Shown here: one piece after another, positions 45,210 through 57,203 of the stretch
How positions within the stretch are numbered: the first letter of the stretch is position 1
Layout: each line of letters begins with the position of its first letter
DNA from: Fragilaria crotonensis
Taxonomy: Eukaryota; Bacillariophyta; Fragilariophyceae; Fragilariales; Fragilariaceae
NCBI GenBank assembly: GCA_022925895.1
Contig: JAKSYS010000169.1
Coordinates: forward strand, 1-64,000
Direction: 5' to 3'
DNA length: 64,000 nt
Notes under the pieces: model-generated
The model's input: the letters and a program-made list of their open reading frames with translations, nothing else
Database searches by the model: none
Told to the model about the DNA's origin: nothing
Translations under genes and position numbers: made by a program

Positions 45210-45343
45210 GTCCCCGTAAATCGTAAAGTGGTAAACACATATGATTTATTCCCGCGAACCTGGTCGAATATGAACCCACGGTCGTTGCCGCGCCAGGAGG
45301 TAAAAGGCACCGCCCATGCGGAATGCCGATAACCTAGGGTGTT

Positions 45344-45631
45344 GTACACCGTTTCGTACCTATCATCAAAAATGAAAATCGCATCCTGATTGCCATGGCC
45401 ATTATCTCATTCCATGCAATATCATCAACTTTGAACCAAGGCAAGCATGTGCCTAATGTTGCATGAATATTAAAGCTTAGCAGCGGTCATAATTCGTTAT
45501 AATAGGATGTTCTTGTTCTTTTACGTGCAATTCCGAGTCCGTCTGCTTGATTGATGAATTGTTGGCATGACTGATGCCAGTAATTTTACACAATTCCTTG
45601 TACCCAGTACTGTACGTTATCACAAATTTTG
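45344..45631 (+). repeat. MULE left terminal inverted repeat
   Basis: Begins GTACACCGTTTCGTACC and matches the reverse complement of 48957-49247 with about 17 differences, including one 3-base gap. Confidence 0.85.
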
Positions 45632-45779
45632 TATCTTGAAGAGTCATCTTTATATCGCATGCTGATTCATTGCTGCAGGTGCTGCATCTCCACAAGCAAC
45701 TTCTCACATACTCACCACCACTCTCTTCCTTGCTGGTGTGGCATCCATTCCATCTCTTTCATGCACTTGTAACAACAAA

Positions 45780-48700
45780 ATGGCAAAGAAGAAAAAAGAG
45801 AAGAAATGTCACTTTCCAACCGATCCACGTTATGGCGTGAGGATCAATCCGACACCGAATTCCTTGCAGGCACTTGGGGATCGGCGAATGTTGAACAGTC
45901 GTCTCCTTGACTGCCTCCTTCAGCGTTCTGCACCACCACCAAATGAAGACACTCCTTTTCAAGTTTATCTTGGAAGTCTTGAAACAAGATCATATCTGGA
46001 GAGTTCCAACGCTTTGGTACACGTTGCCCGTGAATCTACTACCGCTTCCAACTGGAACCGGATCCAAGCCAAGATCAGAGGGATTCAGTCAACTTTTGCT
46101 CATCTTTTTTCTGACATGTATGATGATGATGCCACCAAGACTCTTATTATTCCAATTGTTGAGGCAGTGCATTTCTTTGTGCTTGTGGTGGAATTCAATT
46201 TCGCATGCCAAGAGTTGTTTTTGCGTTTCGAATACTACGATTTGTTGCGATGCTCTTCACGAGGAGGACCTGGAGTAATCCAAGGCACCCCTGCTTTTCT
46301 CATTGTTCGTGAGGTCAGGGATTTCTTTTTCAATTTTGTGTTGCATGGCAAGAGCAGTTGGACCATATCACTCTTCCTTCGGATGACGATCTCATTCGCT
46401 TGGACATAATAGGTTTCCACCAATGTCCAGGACAGTATAATGACATCGACTGTGGATTATTCTGTATTGCTGCTGTCCTTCATTTGCTTGATTTCAAGCC
46501 TGTCACTGAAGACACCTTCAACTTCAACCACTGCATCCTACTTCGATCACAATTGGCAGCCCATTTCAACCGCAAGAATGATGATGCCAATGAACAAACA
46601 AGTCAAGTTGTACGAGATTGCTTTCCAGAACTTAAGGGTACGACTATCCTCGTCAGCAGCTTTGGTGTTGAGGTCGTTGTCACGGTTCCTGCTGCTGCCA
46701 AGACAAATGATGACGATGACGATGACGATGTGATACTTGTAAGCAGGGAAGATGCTGAGATGGATGATGTAACAACCGAAGAAGCCAAGATGCCACCGTC
46801 AAGAAATCTTCCTGATGATGACAGCTCAACTAATGGGGACAGTAAGCCAAGTGCTCGTCCTAAACCTACCGCGGCGGCAACCGATGCAACAATTGAGAGT
46901 CAAGGTTGTGTTTCTTCGTTGACAAACAGCAAGAATGAGGACACATCTTTTCAAGATATTTTGCGCCAACAAAACATTGTTGAATTTCCGACTTTGGATG
47001 ATTTCAGTCCAGTCATTGAGGCCTATGAGAAGAAATCAGGCAATCGGTTAGCCATTCAACGCAGTCTTGTTGGTGAGTATCGTCTTTACATCTGCAAGGA
47101 ACATGTGAACTGTACATTTCATATTTACATCGGGCGGCGCCGACTTAATGGTGCCTATGTTGTGAAGCGGAACAACATGTATCACACTGCCCAGCAATGC
47201 GAACCTGTTGCACGTGATGGGCGTCAATGGAAGAAACGACGAGCTGGGAAACTGGATGAGATGATTGTTCAGGTTGTTCGAACCAAAAAGGACAGTCCAA
47301 CTCCAGCTGATGTCATAAAGACAGCTGCTAGTGTGGATGGTGAGGTAATCACTTACATGCCTGCATATCGCGCTCTCAACAATCAATCTCGTGCCCAGTT
47401 TAGGCAGAGTTCAAAGAATTTTGAACTACTGCCAGGGTACCTTGAGGCAATGAAACAGTTGAACGCCGACTCTGTCATTGGGTATTCATATGATAGCGAG
47501 GAGAGATCCATTAAACATGTACATGTTTTCCCTCATTTCATGAATACGGCATTAAAGTTTGCAAGACCGGTTATATCTCTGGATGCAGCCAGCACATTTA
47601 AAGAGTAGCTACAAAGGAACAATGTATGTGGCTTCGGTCCTTTCTGGAACAAATGAGGTGTATCCGATTGGATTCATGATCTCCTCTGGGAATGAAGATG
47701 GTGAGACTTGGACAAAAATGTTGAACTACTTGAAGGAGGCATGCCCAATCATCTCTGAGCAGGGTTTTGGCAATGAGCATGACAACGGAGAAATTCAGCA
47801 TCCATTTCTATTTGTTTCCGACCGCGACAAGGGTCTGAAACCGGCCCTTCGAAATGTGTTTCCAAGAAATAAGGAAATGAGCTGTGCAAAACATATTGAA
47901 GCAAACGTATGCCAGAAGTTTGGTCAACAAGCAATGTGCTCGATACGTGATGGCAATCGCAAAAAGTTTCTCCTTCAGATACTTAAATCACTTGATTGAT
48001 CAAGTGAGGACCATCAAGCCGCAAGCTGCAGGTTATATTGAAAATGTCGACAATGATACCCTTTGGAGAAGTACATCATGGCTAGATGAGCAGAATCCAC
48101 TCCCGCCGCGTTATGGGATTGTAACCTCCAACACAAGCGAATGTGTGAACAACATGTTTGCACAGGCTCGCACTGTGGGATGGCAGGAGGCGGTAGAAAG
48201 CATTGTGGATGTAATGTCAACAAGAATTTCAACCTGCCGAACCAAGCACATTGATCGGGAGCCGGGAGAGGTTGTGCCTCGTGTGGCACAGATTTTGAAA
48301 AGGCGTTGGGATGCTGCGGCATCCATCACAGTTGTTGAGTTGGTGCATGGGTGTGGAGATTTCAAAGTTGTGGAGCCTTCGACAGTACAAGACTCCGACA
48401 AAGACCCTCACTTGCCAAGCATGCCATACATTGCAGGGCAACCAAACACTGTTTACATTGTGAAACCAGAGTTGCAGTGGTGCTCTTGTGGCATTTGGCA
48501 AGATGTTCTGTACCCATGTCGGCATGGTTGTGCTATCTTTCGGAAATGGAAGGAAAAGGATTTTGGCTATATCCTACCGAATTTGGTGCATCCATACTAC
48601 AAGTTTGAGTACGTACAAGAGATGTACAAAAACAACATCTTTCCAGCGTGCATTGATAATGTAAAATACGATGGTGTGACAAGGCCTCCTGTTGTAACAA

Positions 48701-48846
48701 AGCGACAGCCTGGGCGCCCACGAAGCAAACGACTTTGTCGACGAAGTGAGTTTCTTGATCCAGAGGAATCACCGATTAAGTGTTCAGATTGTGGCCAACG
48801 AGGACACAATAAAAGAACATGCAAGAACCAAGTTAGGACTTCGTAG
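45780..48846 (+). pseudogene. Fused Ulp1-type peptidase / MULE transposase, three frameshifts
   Basis: The first ATG is at 45780 (MAKKKKEKKCHFP). The peptidase part has VEAVHFFVLVVEF (candidate His), YYDLLR (Asp) and, after a one-base shift near 46340, GFHQCPGQYNDIDCGLFC (Gln and Cys), the H-D-Q-C set of C48 enzymes. Without a stop, the same frame (46358-47608) continues through an Asp-rich linker into a FAR1-like DNA-binding region (VNCTFHIYIGRRRLNGAYVV). It then reaches the first MULE Asp (ISLDA). After a shift at ~47590 come AHLKSSYKGT, the second Asp in FVSDRDKG and CAKHIEAN. After a shift near 47980 come SNTSECVNNMF (Glu), a SWIM finger (CSCGIWQDVLYPCRH) and a CCHC knuckle (CSDCGQRGHNKRTC). 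The frame therefore shows a direct fusion, not two genes. Confidence 0.75.
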
Positions 48847-48956
48847 TAAGTTAACATGATGAGTAGGAGTTCTGTTAAGTACGTTAGATACCTGTAGTAA
48901 GTATAGCCAGCCATTGAGATGGGAAGCAAGTGTGAGGTGTGTTGACGCGGAAAAGC

Positions 48957-49247
48957 CAAAATTTGTGATAAGGTACGGTACTGGGTACAAGGAATTGTGT
49001 AAAAATACTGACATCAGTCATGCCAACAATTCATCAATCAAGCAGACCAACTCGGAATTGCACGCAAAAGAACAACAAGCTCCCATTATAACAAATTATG
49101 ACCGCTGCTAAGCTTTAATATTCATGCAACATTAGGCACATGCTTACCTTGGTTCAAAGTTGATGATATTGCATGGAATGAGATAATGGCCATGATGGCA
49201 ATCAGGATGCGATTTTCATTTTTGATGATAGGTACAAAACGGTGTAC
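48957..49247 (-). repeat. MULE right terminal inverted repeat
   Basis: Ends AAAACGGTGTAC and is the inverse of the left terminus. The transposase gene stops about 110 bases before its inner edge. Confidence 0.85.
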
Positions 49248-50023
49248 CAATGTCTCTGTGGAGAATTGGCATGGCTGGCGATAAATGGGGTTATTGTAAA
49301 TGTTTGAGATCAATAAGATGTTATAGTAAAAATGTGACAAAGATATCTGGTGTTATTGTAATAATGAGCAAATTTTTCGTGAAATACCAAAAGGCTTTTT
49401 CGTTTATACAGGGTCATTAAGTGTTATTGAAAATTGAAAACTTATTTGATGTTTTTGTAATTTCCCCTAAAAGTAAAGTTGCGAGACTATAGTAGGCAAC
49501 TGTGGCAAGCCTAATTCCAAATTCTAATGGCCGTTTCAGGTTGGGTCGCTATGCAGTACGACGTACAGTAGTTGCTGTTGTTGGACTTTGGTACCGACGA
49601 CAGTTTATTGCCGCTACTACTAGAGTTTCAGAGTCCATTGAGAGATGGGGTTGCGCGCCATGTCAAGCAACGAACGTATCATAGCAATTGGGATAGTCTT
49701 GATACGAGCAACACAGCGCAAGTCCTGATGTAAGAGATTACAGTGACACCGAAAATGGATGCGCTGCAAAGAAAACATGGACGTCGGCGTGTAGAAGGGT
49801 CATTCAAATCTGAACGACCCCCAGGCCCAAGAAAGCCATGGATTGCACATCACATTATGATCGCGTCTCCTTGTCGGATCCCATATTGTTTACAGGTACG
49901 GCTTAAAGCTCTCCCTATGTTAAATGACCTAACTGCGGTATGCATGCAAAGTTGACGTCAATCATGCAAGGCGCAGGATTATAAATGTGTCTTATTGTTC
50001 CCAATTCATTGCATCAAGATCCC
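49248..50023. other. Intergenic, no gene seen
   Basis: The first 250 bases are AT-rich, with GTTATTGTAA-like words repeated near 49290 and 49350. Frames at 49502 and 49743 are short and lack protein character. Confidence 0.5.
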
Positions 50024-51004
50024 TTACGAGGAAGCCGTCGCCGTGAGGGCATGTTGCTTTTCATCTTGAATAATACTCTCCAAGCGTCGTTTTTCAGAGG
50101 GAGCAGTCGTTGTCGCCATGGCGATTGCGGCCTTCACTTGAATGGGAATATTTTCTGGAGAAAGGTGCTTCAGAATACTCAAATAATCCTTCTTGGATCG
50201 CGGATTGAACACGACAATCTTTTGTACAAACGATCTTGGCAACAGAGGTTTCAAACAAGAAAATACAACTTGTCCCCAGACGGGCGCATTCAAAACGAAA
50301 ACCGTTGCCAACATTTGGGGATAAAATTCTGTCGTTTCTCTCGCACTTGCGGCATTCCGATGAATGCATTCCTTATTCCCCTGACGAATGTGATGATATC
50401 CATACAGGTCCATGAATCGTATCCCCTTGGTAAGTCGGCCTGTCCTGCGGGTGACAGAATCCAATCGTTGAAACATCCATTCCAAAAAATACCAAAATGG
50501 CCAATCATCGTTGGCAATATCTGCAATTTTGGATTGATCAAAACCGGCAATGCGCTTCACCATGAGGACACCACGGTTGGGATCAGGTTGTGTCATGAGC
50601 ATGCAATCATCATCATCGAGCGCTTCGTAGAATTGACGCACACCTGGGATGGGACAGTTCCGTCCCGGAACATTCTCGCGAATGTCAGTTTCATCAAGAT
50701 TCCGTTCGTGACGGTAATGCATGAATTGAATGGCACAATCGGCAGCTTTTTTGTTGGACTTGTGAGAAAGGGCAAATCGTAAAATCCACAAGTCGTCATG
50801 TTTATGAGGATTGAAGCATGGGTCGGACTGGATCTTGGAGCCAATTTCACGAATTCTTGTTTCGTGTTGTTGAATGAGGTCGCGCACGCAAGGGCGATCA
50901 TCAAATTCGTCGGCAAGAGGAAGTGGGTCGGATTTGGAACGATCCTCGTCGACCCATGGCCCTGCCTTGATTGACGATGGTGCAGTAGATGTGGTGGTGG
51001 TCAT
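50024..51004 (-). CDS. CRAL-TRIO (Sec14-like) domain protein
   Basis: The 326 residues start MTTTTSTAPSSIKAGPWVDED. Residues ~60-105 form the helical CRAL-TRIO N-terminal segment (DLWILRFALSHKSNKKAADC). Residues ~125-295 form the lipid-binding domain, with GVLMVKRIAGFDQSK, GIRFMDLYGYHHI, FYPQMLATVFVLNAPVWGQV and a C-terminal VQKIVVFNPRSKKDYLSIL. The fold carries a lipid or other hydrophobic molecule between membranes; the ligand cannot be read from sequence. There is no signal peptide, so it is probably cytosolic. A Lys/Glu-rich tail closes the protein. There is no intron. A broken partial copy lies at 22803-23241. Confidence 0.8.
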   Translation of the reverse strand: MTTTTSTAPSSIKAGPWVDEDRSKSDPLPLADEFDDRPCVRDLIQQHETRIREIGSKIQSDPCFNPHKHDDLWILRFALSHKSNKKAADCAIQFMHYRHERNLDETDIRENVPGRNCPIPGVRQFYEALDDDDCMLMTQPDPNRGVLMVKRIAGFDQSKIADIANDDWPFWYFLEWMFQRLDSVTRRTGRLTKGIRFMDLYGYHHIRQGNKECIHRNAASARETTEFYPQMLATVFVLNAPVWGQVVFSCLKPLLPRSFVQKIVVFNPRSKKDYLSILKHLSPENIPIQVKAAIAMATTTAPSEKRRLESIIQDEKQHALTATASS

Positions 51005-52324
51005 GATTTTTCGTTAATAGTCGTCTTTGGTTTGATTCCTTTACTAGCAAGCGGTGCAACAAACTCTTTGATTGGTGAATACGGTAGGTTGTATCGCTCT
51101 GTAATTCAAACGGAAGGAGAGTATCCAATGAGTGTTAATGTTACTTCAGAACTGAGTATCTGTGGATCTGTTGCGTTTTTGTGAGTTCTTATCTTGGAGC
51201 ATTGGGGTCAGAGAGCTCAGAGCACATGTGTTGCGCGTGCGCAACGCGAACCTATCCCCAGGCCGCAATCGTAGTGGGCTTGCAAGATTCGACGTGATCT
51301 AAATTGCGGAAACTGTACAAACCCGAACATCAGGTATGTTTTCTACTGGTACATGGTAGCTCGCCATGCACGAACGGACTTGATGTGTGTATAAAAAGCT
51401 GTTCTAAGTATGAGAATTATGACTTAATTTATCCATCAACTGAGATGAAAGAATACAAGATAATGGCCCTTTCGCGTTCACGCCGAAGATTCGTCCTGCG
51501 TTTTGTGCAAATGGTTGGCGGAGTCGCCATCAGAATTCAAACAATGTGCCGGCAGAACTGCTGGACAGTAGACTTCAGTACATCTGTACTTGTATATCTA
51601 CTGAAGTATCTTGGTTTCGCTGTTTTCATACAACATGTGCAAGGCATCACTACGTCAGTGATGACGTGAACGTTTTGGAGCAGCGTCTGTGTGCCACTCG
51701 TCAGCATATCACATAGAGCACGACAGAATGGCACAACCACAGCGCTTGTGGGTTTTGATTTGTGGATGCGCGTGGCCACAAACTCGTCAGCAGGCGGGTG
51801 ATGGACGACAGTACTGGTAAATGAACACAGTACTACAGTAGACGTACAAATATGGGATCCATCGATCGACGGGTTTCCACACACCGCGATACACCGTGTG
51901 AAGCGATGTTTTTCCAAGTGGATGAAGTTGAGCTTCTCTTTATTTGAGGATCATCCGAGCATCCTTGATTGATTACTATTCACAACGATATATTGTTGAA
52001 GTAATTAGCAGATCGCCTGCTGCTAGCTGATTGCAACTTTCTTGAATCATCTTCGTTCACGTTGCACTGCCACAGTTTTTTGCGAATGTGAGTGTGTTTG
52101 TGTGATGATGGCTCTTGTTGCGGCGACTGTGAAGAAAAGTGAAAGTCGAAGATATCGTTGAACATTGTGCCGACAGCTGGTTCTTCATGTTTCATCAGAT
52201 TCATTCTGCTTGAACATTCAGTGATTTCAATGTGCCACTGTCAGTCCTCTTTCGCTTGCATCTAACTCTTTTTTCCCTACGTTCCAAACATTGCATCGTC
52301 AGAAGCGAAGGAACAATCATCATC
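51005..52324. other. Intergenic region upstream of SufD
   Basis: No frame with protein character is seen. A short inverted repeat (TTCAGTA...TACTGAA) occurs near 51573-51608, and a TACAGTACTACAGTA-like word near 51830. The 3' part should contain the SufD promoter and 5' UTR; no motif can be named. Confidence 0.45.
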
Positions 52325-54658
52325 ATGAAGTTTGATAATAGCGTGACGACTACTCTTCTGCTACAGTTCGTGTCGTTGTTGTCCTTGTCATCATCAAGTA
52401 CGAATGCCTTTTCGTTCCATCAACAACAACGAAGCAGCAGCATTAGCAGCAGCAGAATCCAATCCCAGTCGCAATTTTCCAGTAGGAAGCATCCTCATCT
52501 CACTCAACTATCGGTAAGCATCGGATTGGGACCGGAAAAGCAAGATGAGGGTGGTATAACTCCAACCGAAAAAGTCGTATTGGTACCAGGTGTCGATTAT
52601 GAGATTCCCGATCATGAAGCCTTTCGGACATCTAGACGAACCGTCATTGATGAAACATGCGATGCATGGTTTCATTCCTTGTTGGGAACCAACAAGGATG
52701 ATGATGACACAACAACAACTACACCCTTTTTAGGAGACATTGCCATGGCAGCACGTTCCAAACTCCTAACGCCAGTGGAATTGAAGAATGAGGTACGTGT
52801 GCGCGCGGTCGCCCCTCTCGTGGAATCTCAAAATGCGTTGTACTTGTATACCTCGTCACACACACTCACACAAACACCATCTGCACACTATATACATTTA
52901 GTTCCTGTTGCCCGAAGATCACGTTGATTTTACGGCCTATGCCAACGAAAAGTTGCCATGGGAACCACTGGTTCCTGCCTATGGGTTGGAAGAATTTGGT
53001 TTGCCCATCCCCAGACGCAATGCTGACACGTGGCGACAATTTGACGTTCCTGGCATGGTATCACAAGATTATTCAGGACGTTCCGAAGATGGAGTTGGTA
53101 CGTTTTCTCAATTTCGTTTTTCATCGTGACAGGTTTTTTGCGTCAGCGTTGTTGTCCCAACATGTTTCCTCACAAACATGCGTTTCTCTAATGGTACAAA
53201 GGCTCGGACTTTGTCTTGGCAGATGACAATGAGGTTGCCTCCTACAAGGCGAAATTAGCCGAGAAAGGCGGTTGGTTGGAGGATGATGCTGTGACTGCTC
53301 GATTGGTGTTCGTGAATGGTCGCTTCTGTCCACAGCTTTCCATCACCACAGAATCAGTCTACAACATGGCACAAAGTGAGCTCGAGGATGACGAAGTCAA
53401 GAAATATTTGGGTCGCTTTACCGATGGTTTTACGGATGAGCTTGTGGTCGGGGTTCCCTCGGGACCAACTGACTTTTTGACTTCGTTTTCCAAACTTAGT
53501 TTCCCCGATCACTGCGTCGGCGACCCGACTAGTCAATTTGCAATCAACTCGCAGCAGGGGACAGCATGCTTTGCGGCACTCAATAGCGTCCGAACTAGTG
53601 CAGTTGCCATGATTCGAAGTCTAGCAGGAATGAACAAGGATACGGAGAGTGATGTGAAGCCCGTTCTGTTGGTCAATGCCATTTCTCGGGATATGGGATG
53701 CACTGCTGAGAAGGACCGAGGCGTCGCGTGTCATCCCCGTGCCCTTGTCATTGCGGAGGAAGACAGTCGACTGTCTCTAGTACAGTCGTGCGTTGATTTG
53801 GATCAAGGTGATGATCGTCCCAAACTGTACAATGGATTCACTCAAGTGTTTGTTAAGGAAGGTGCCGATGTATCCCATTCGTATTTGGAAGAGACTGGCG
53901 GTATGGTGACGGGTGCCACCGAACTGAGCGACGATCAACTTCCGGATGATGGGAGTGTGCCACCCCGCGTGTTGGAAGCATCTCGTCCGGCGCTCAAGGA
54001 TACACACTTGGAAGCCATGGATGTGCACGTGATTGGGAATGATGCCAAGTACTCCAACACGGTCATGAGCATTGGTGGCAGCGGTCGTGTGCGCATCGCC
54101 ATGTCGGTATCGTTGCTTCGACCTGGATGCTTTGCGTCCGTCAAGGGCTTTAGTTTATCGGGTGGAGCTCAACGTACTGATATGAAGACCAACATTCACC
54201 ACATTGCACAGGCGACGAGTTCGGAGCAATTGCAAAAGAGCATGGTGGGGGGCCGTGCCACGGGTGCCTTTCGCGGTCGGATCCGTGTCGAACAGAGTGC
54301 CCAACAGACGGCGAGCAATCAATTGTCGCGAACTATTTTGCTGTCGGATCGGTGTCGGGCGTGGACGGCACCCACGTTGGAAATTATTGCGGACGATGTG
54401 CAGTGCACTCATGGAGCGACCGTGTCCGATTTGAGTGAGGAAGAACTATTTTATCTCCGTTCTCGTGGATTGGACCAAGCGACAGCTCGGAACATGCTCA
54501 TGTACGCGTTTGCGGGAGACATTAGTGCTAGCGTCGATCCTTCGATGCGAGGTGAGATTGATAGCCAATCTGGTGTGACGCACCGAGTGATCCAACGATT
54601 GGAGAATTTGGTTCCTCGAGGTGACCGAAAGGTCAAAGGTCAATTCCAAAGTGTTTAA
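52325..54658 (+). CDS. sufD: Fe-S cluster assembly protein SufD, plastid-targeted, three exons
   Basis: Exons are 52325-52792, 52902-53097 and 53223-54658, with GT-AG introns of 109 and 125 bp whose phases fit. The chosen ATG (MKFDNSVTTTLLLQFV) gives a hydrophobic signal peptide ending TNAF-SF. That resembles the ASAF motif of diatom bipartite plastid presequences and is followed by a Ser/Arg-rich transit peptide. The mature part is SufD: a right-handed beta-helix region followed by the conserved C-terminal block GAFRGRIRVEQSAQQTASNQ, ILLSDRCRAWTAPTLEI, DVQCTHGATVSDLSEEELFY and RGLDQATARNMLMYAF. SufD forms the SufBC2D scaffold for Fe-S clusters. In diatoms sufB and sufC are plastid-encoded, so this nuclear subunit would assemble with them after import. 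Confidence 0.9.
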
Positions 54659-56131
54659 AAACCAATTAGATGAATAAGCAAATCGTTACAATATATGATC
54701 GATATTAGAATGGTACTGGTAGCGTACATTGTTGGCAGTTGATGGTCAATGTGGCAGAAGGTGAGAATTGAAAGTTAGGTTTTTTAAATGGACCCTTCAG
54801 TGGCATGTTCAATTGAACATGGATAATTTTATCGCGAACGACCTGACCCACTGCTCTTCGACTCCATCGTTCCAAGGGCTTTGTCCACGGGAGCAACGTG
54901 CGTCGCCAGTCTCCAACACTACAACCACGTAGTACTGGATTTGATGACTTCGAGTACTCCAGTACGATCAAACCGTTGGATATGACACGGCGATGAGCTT
55001 GAGTATTCACGATTACTGGACCATGCTGTTACTTGGGGAACAAGGTGCGAGATAGGGTCATATAGCCAAATCCCAAGAGGCACCCGCAACGCTCGACGTT
55101 GTCATGCTTTCATAACTTTATATCATTTTTGGAGTTCAAAAATCATGAATAGATTCCGTCGTGTTCATCGGAATCAAGAATCCCGGGAATGCTTGACCTG
55201 ACCCATGAAGAATGTCGAACGACGTTTGGTCCAATCCATTCGCAATTACAAATACTGAAACATTCGACGCATTTCTGACCGAGATCCTTTTCGACCTTCA
55301 ACATCGATACTCGAAGGTCCAACGAAGGTAGGACAATACTAAGTATTTTGTTTTGCAATGCAGTCATTTTTATCAATGCTCGAACTGCTAAAGGCCAACA
55401 ACGCACAGAAGGATTCCAAAGGCCCAAAAACTTCGATTGTGGGAGTTAATTACGAGGACATGAAGTCTTTGAAGGCCTGACGAACATGCGGATGAGACAC
55501 GCTACGACGGAGTCATGCGCGCGGCGTTTAGGGTCTCGGATTCGAGTTCGCCGTAGTTTGTACCTAGATTCTTACTGGAATCGATTGCAATCCCCAAATC
55601 GCGTTCGACATTTTGTTGACACTGTTGATAATCTTCAAACGAAAGAACTGACGTGCCTATCCCACATAACTATTCTAAATATGTTTCGAAGCTTGTTAAG
55701 TATTCTCCTGAGTTGTCTGACGTTCGACATTCTGGTAGTTAATGTTTGGGATTCCGAGTATAATGACGTTAAATTTACTCGATTGCAAGGATCGTGGACA
55801 AAATTGTATCATGTGCCTGTTGCGTTTGGAAGGCGTTCTCGTTGCCAGGGTCTACGAGAATTTGTACTTGGGTTTCCGTAGGGTGATGATCCTTGGTGCT
55901 TTGTCCTCGTTTCCCTACTGGACTCCGTACCAGGCGTACTACTCGGAGTACCAGTCTACACAGAGTACTATACTGACTCGCACTTCCTATTTAGCGTCAA
56001 CACTCGAGTATCACAAACAACTCTCTCCATTTCCTTCGTTCCATTAAACCAGATCATCCAGCTTTGCTTCTGTTCCTGAGAAACCAACTCTACAGTTCAA
56101 CAGGTCTACGAGTATAACACTCTACAATCAT
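54659..56131. other. Intergenic, no convincing gene
   Basis: Frames at 55143-55427 (minus) and 55486-55881 (plus) reach 95-130 codons but have irregular composition and no recognisable motif. The last 250 bases before 56132 are rich in CTC/CTT and probably form the 5' UTR and promoter of the coiled-coil gene. Confidence 0.4.
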
Positions 56132-56983
56132 ATGCTACTAAGAATGAAGACCATGAACGAAATTGAACAGGAGATTGCATCGGCGAAGGAAAGTTTGGAA
56201 GAAATGCGCTTGAATCACCGATGCGAGCAAGAATCGTCACAAGCGAGTTTGGAACAATCTCGCAACAAATTGCAAATTCTCCAAGAAACATTTCATCGAC
56301 GTTTGCACAAGAGTAATACTTGTGACTTGTCGTATTACTGTTCAGTCATGAGACAAGTCCATACCTGGAAATCCCTACCAGACTCGATTACCTTACGAAA
56401 GCAAGCCACCATGTTGAGTGCCTCTCATCGCATTGAAGTATTGCGAAAGGCCATGGAATTGTTACAGAAACAGACGGATTCGTTGGCACAGTACATGCGC
56501 TGCGAAATTGCGGTCATGGAATGGGAACACGATGACATCAAGGCGCAATTTATGGAACACAAGCGTCTGGAACGCGTCGCGTGGGAACGGATCGAAGCAC
56601 CACTCCGACACCGTGTTCGGGTTCAAGAGAATGCCATGAATCACATTCTTTCACTGCTCGAGTTGCAACAAGAAATTCGATCGCATTCACTATCCTCCTC
56701 TCAACATTTCTCATTGGAAGGAGATTCATCGACAAAGTCTTTCAATAATTCATTCGCAACGCATGATCTTCATCAGAGCCTGTCAGTCGTGTCATCCACC
56801 TTTGTGGATTCCTTCAGCAAACTTCCGGAAGGCAATGGAGAGGAACCTATGAATATGGTGGAACTTATGAAACAATTGTTGATTCTGGATGGGACCTTTC
56901 CGACGGAACCTGACGATGACGATCTGCTAGAAAACAGTTGCAGGGATTGGAGCCGTCTGGAGCAACAATTATCAAGTCATTAG
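56132..56983 (+). CDS. Coiled-coil protein (283 aa), hypothetical
   Basis: It starts MLLRMKTMNEIEQEIASAK. Residues ~5-60 and ~95-190 are rich in Glu, Gln, Arg and Leu with heptad spacing, predicting two coiled coils joined by a segment with a few Cys/Tyr residues (CDLSYYCSVMRQVHTW). A Ser-rich linker and an acidic tail (EPDDDDLLENSC) follow. There is no signal peptide or membrane helix. The single uninterrupted frame and regular codon use support a real gene. Function unknown. Confidence 0.6.
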   Translation: MLLRMKTMNEIEQEIASAKESLEEMRLNHRCEQESSQASLEQSRNKLQILQETFHRRLHKSNTCDLSYYCSVMRQVHTWKSLPDSITLRKQATMLSASHRIEVLRKAMELLQKQTDSLAQYMRCEIAVMEWEHDDIKAQFMEHKRLERVAWERIEAPLRHRVRVQENAMNHILSLLELQQEIRSHSLSSSQHFSLEGDSSTKSFNNSFATHDLHQSLSVVSSTFVDSFSKLPEGNGEEPMNMVELMKQLLILDGTFPTEPDDDDLLENSCRDWSRLEQQLSSH

Positions 56984-57203
56984 ATACCTTTTACTTTAAT
57001 CATTTCTAGAGTTAATTTCTCCTTGCCAGATACTTTTATGCATTTGTTCAATCGTTATGAAAATGGAACATCATTCATGAAACTTGATCGCAGCGTTTAA
57101 AATACACCTCAATATACTGGTGTTCAATTTTCATGATTACCATGTTCCTTTGCCACTCAAAGTGATGGATGCTGGGTACGTTCCCCCAATTAACATGCTC
57201 CAA

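Larger units (their letters stand above)
45344..49247 (+). mobile_element. Mutator-like element (MULE) with ~290-bp terminal inverted repeats
   Basis: The ends are 45344-45631 and 48957-49247, about 94% identical as inverted repeats, starting GTACACCG. Between them lies a single transcription unit encoding a Ulp1-like peptidase and MULE transposase. Long TIRs are typical of Mutator. I could not find the expected 9-11-bp target duplication: the flanks TAGGGTGTT and CAATGTCTC do not match. Either they have decayed or the true ends are slightly different. Frameshifts suggest this copy is not autonomous. Confidence 0.8.

Noticed and set aside
45335-49256. 9-bp target duplication around the MULE
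   Set aside because: The two flanks TAGGGTGTT and CAATGTCTC share no match.
51304-51669. 121-codon plus-strand frame
   Set aside because: Not protein-like; overlaps short inverted repeats and an opposite frame of similar length.
55143-55881. Frames of 95-131 codons between SufD and the coiled-coil gene
   Set aside because: No motif, irregular composition and no sensible start context.
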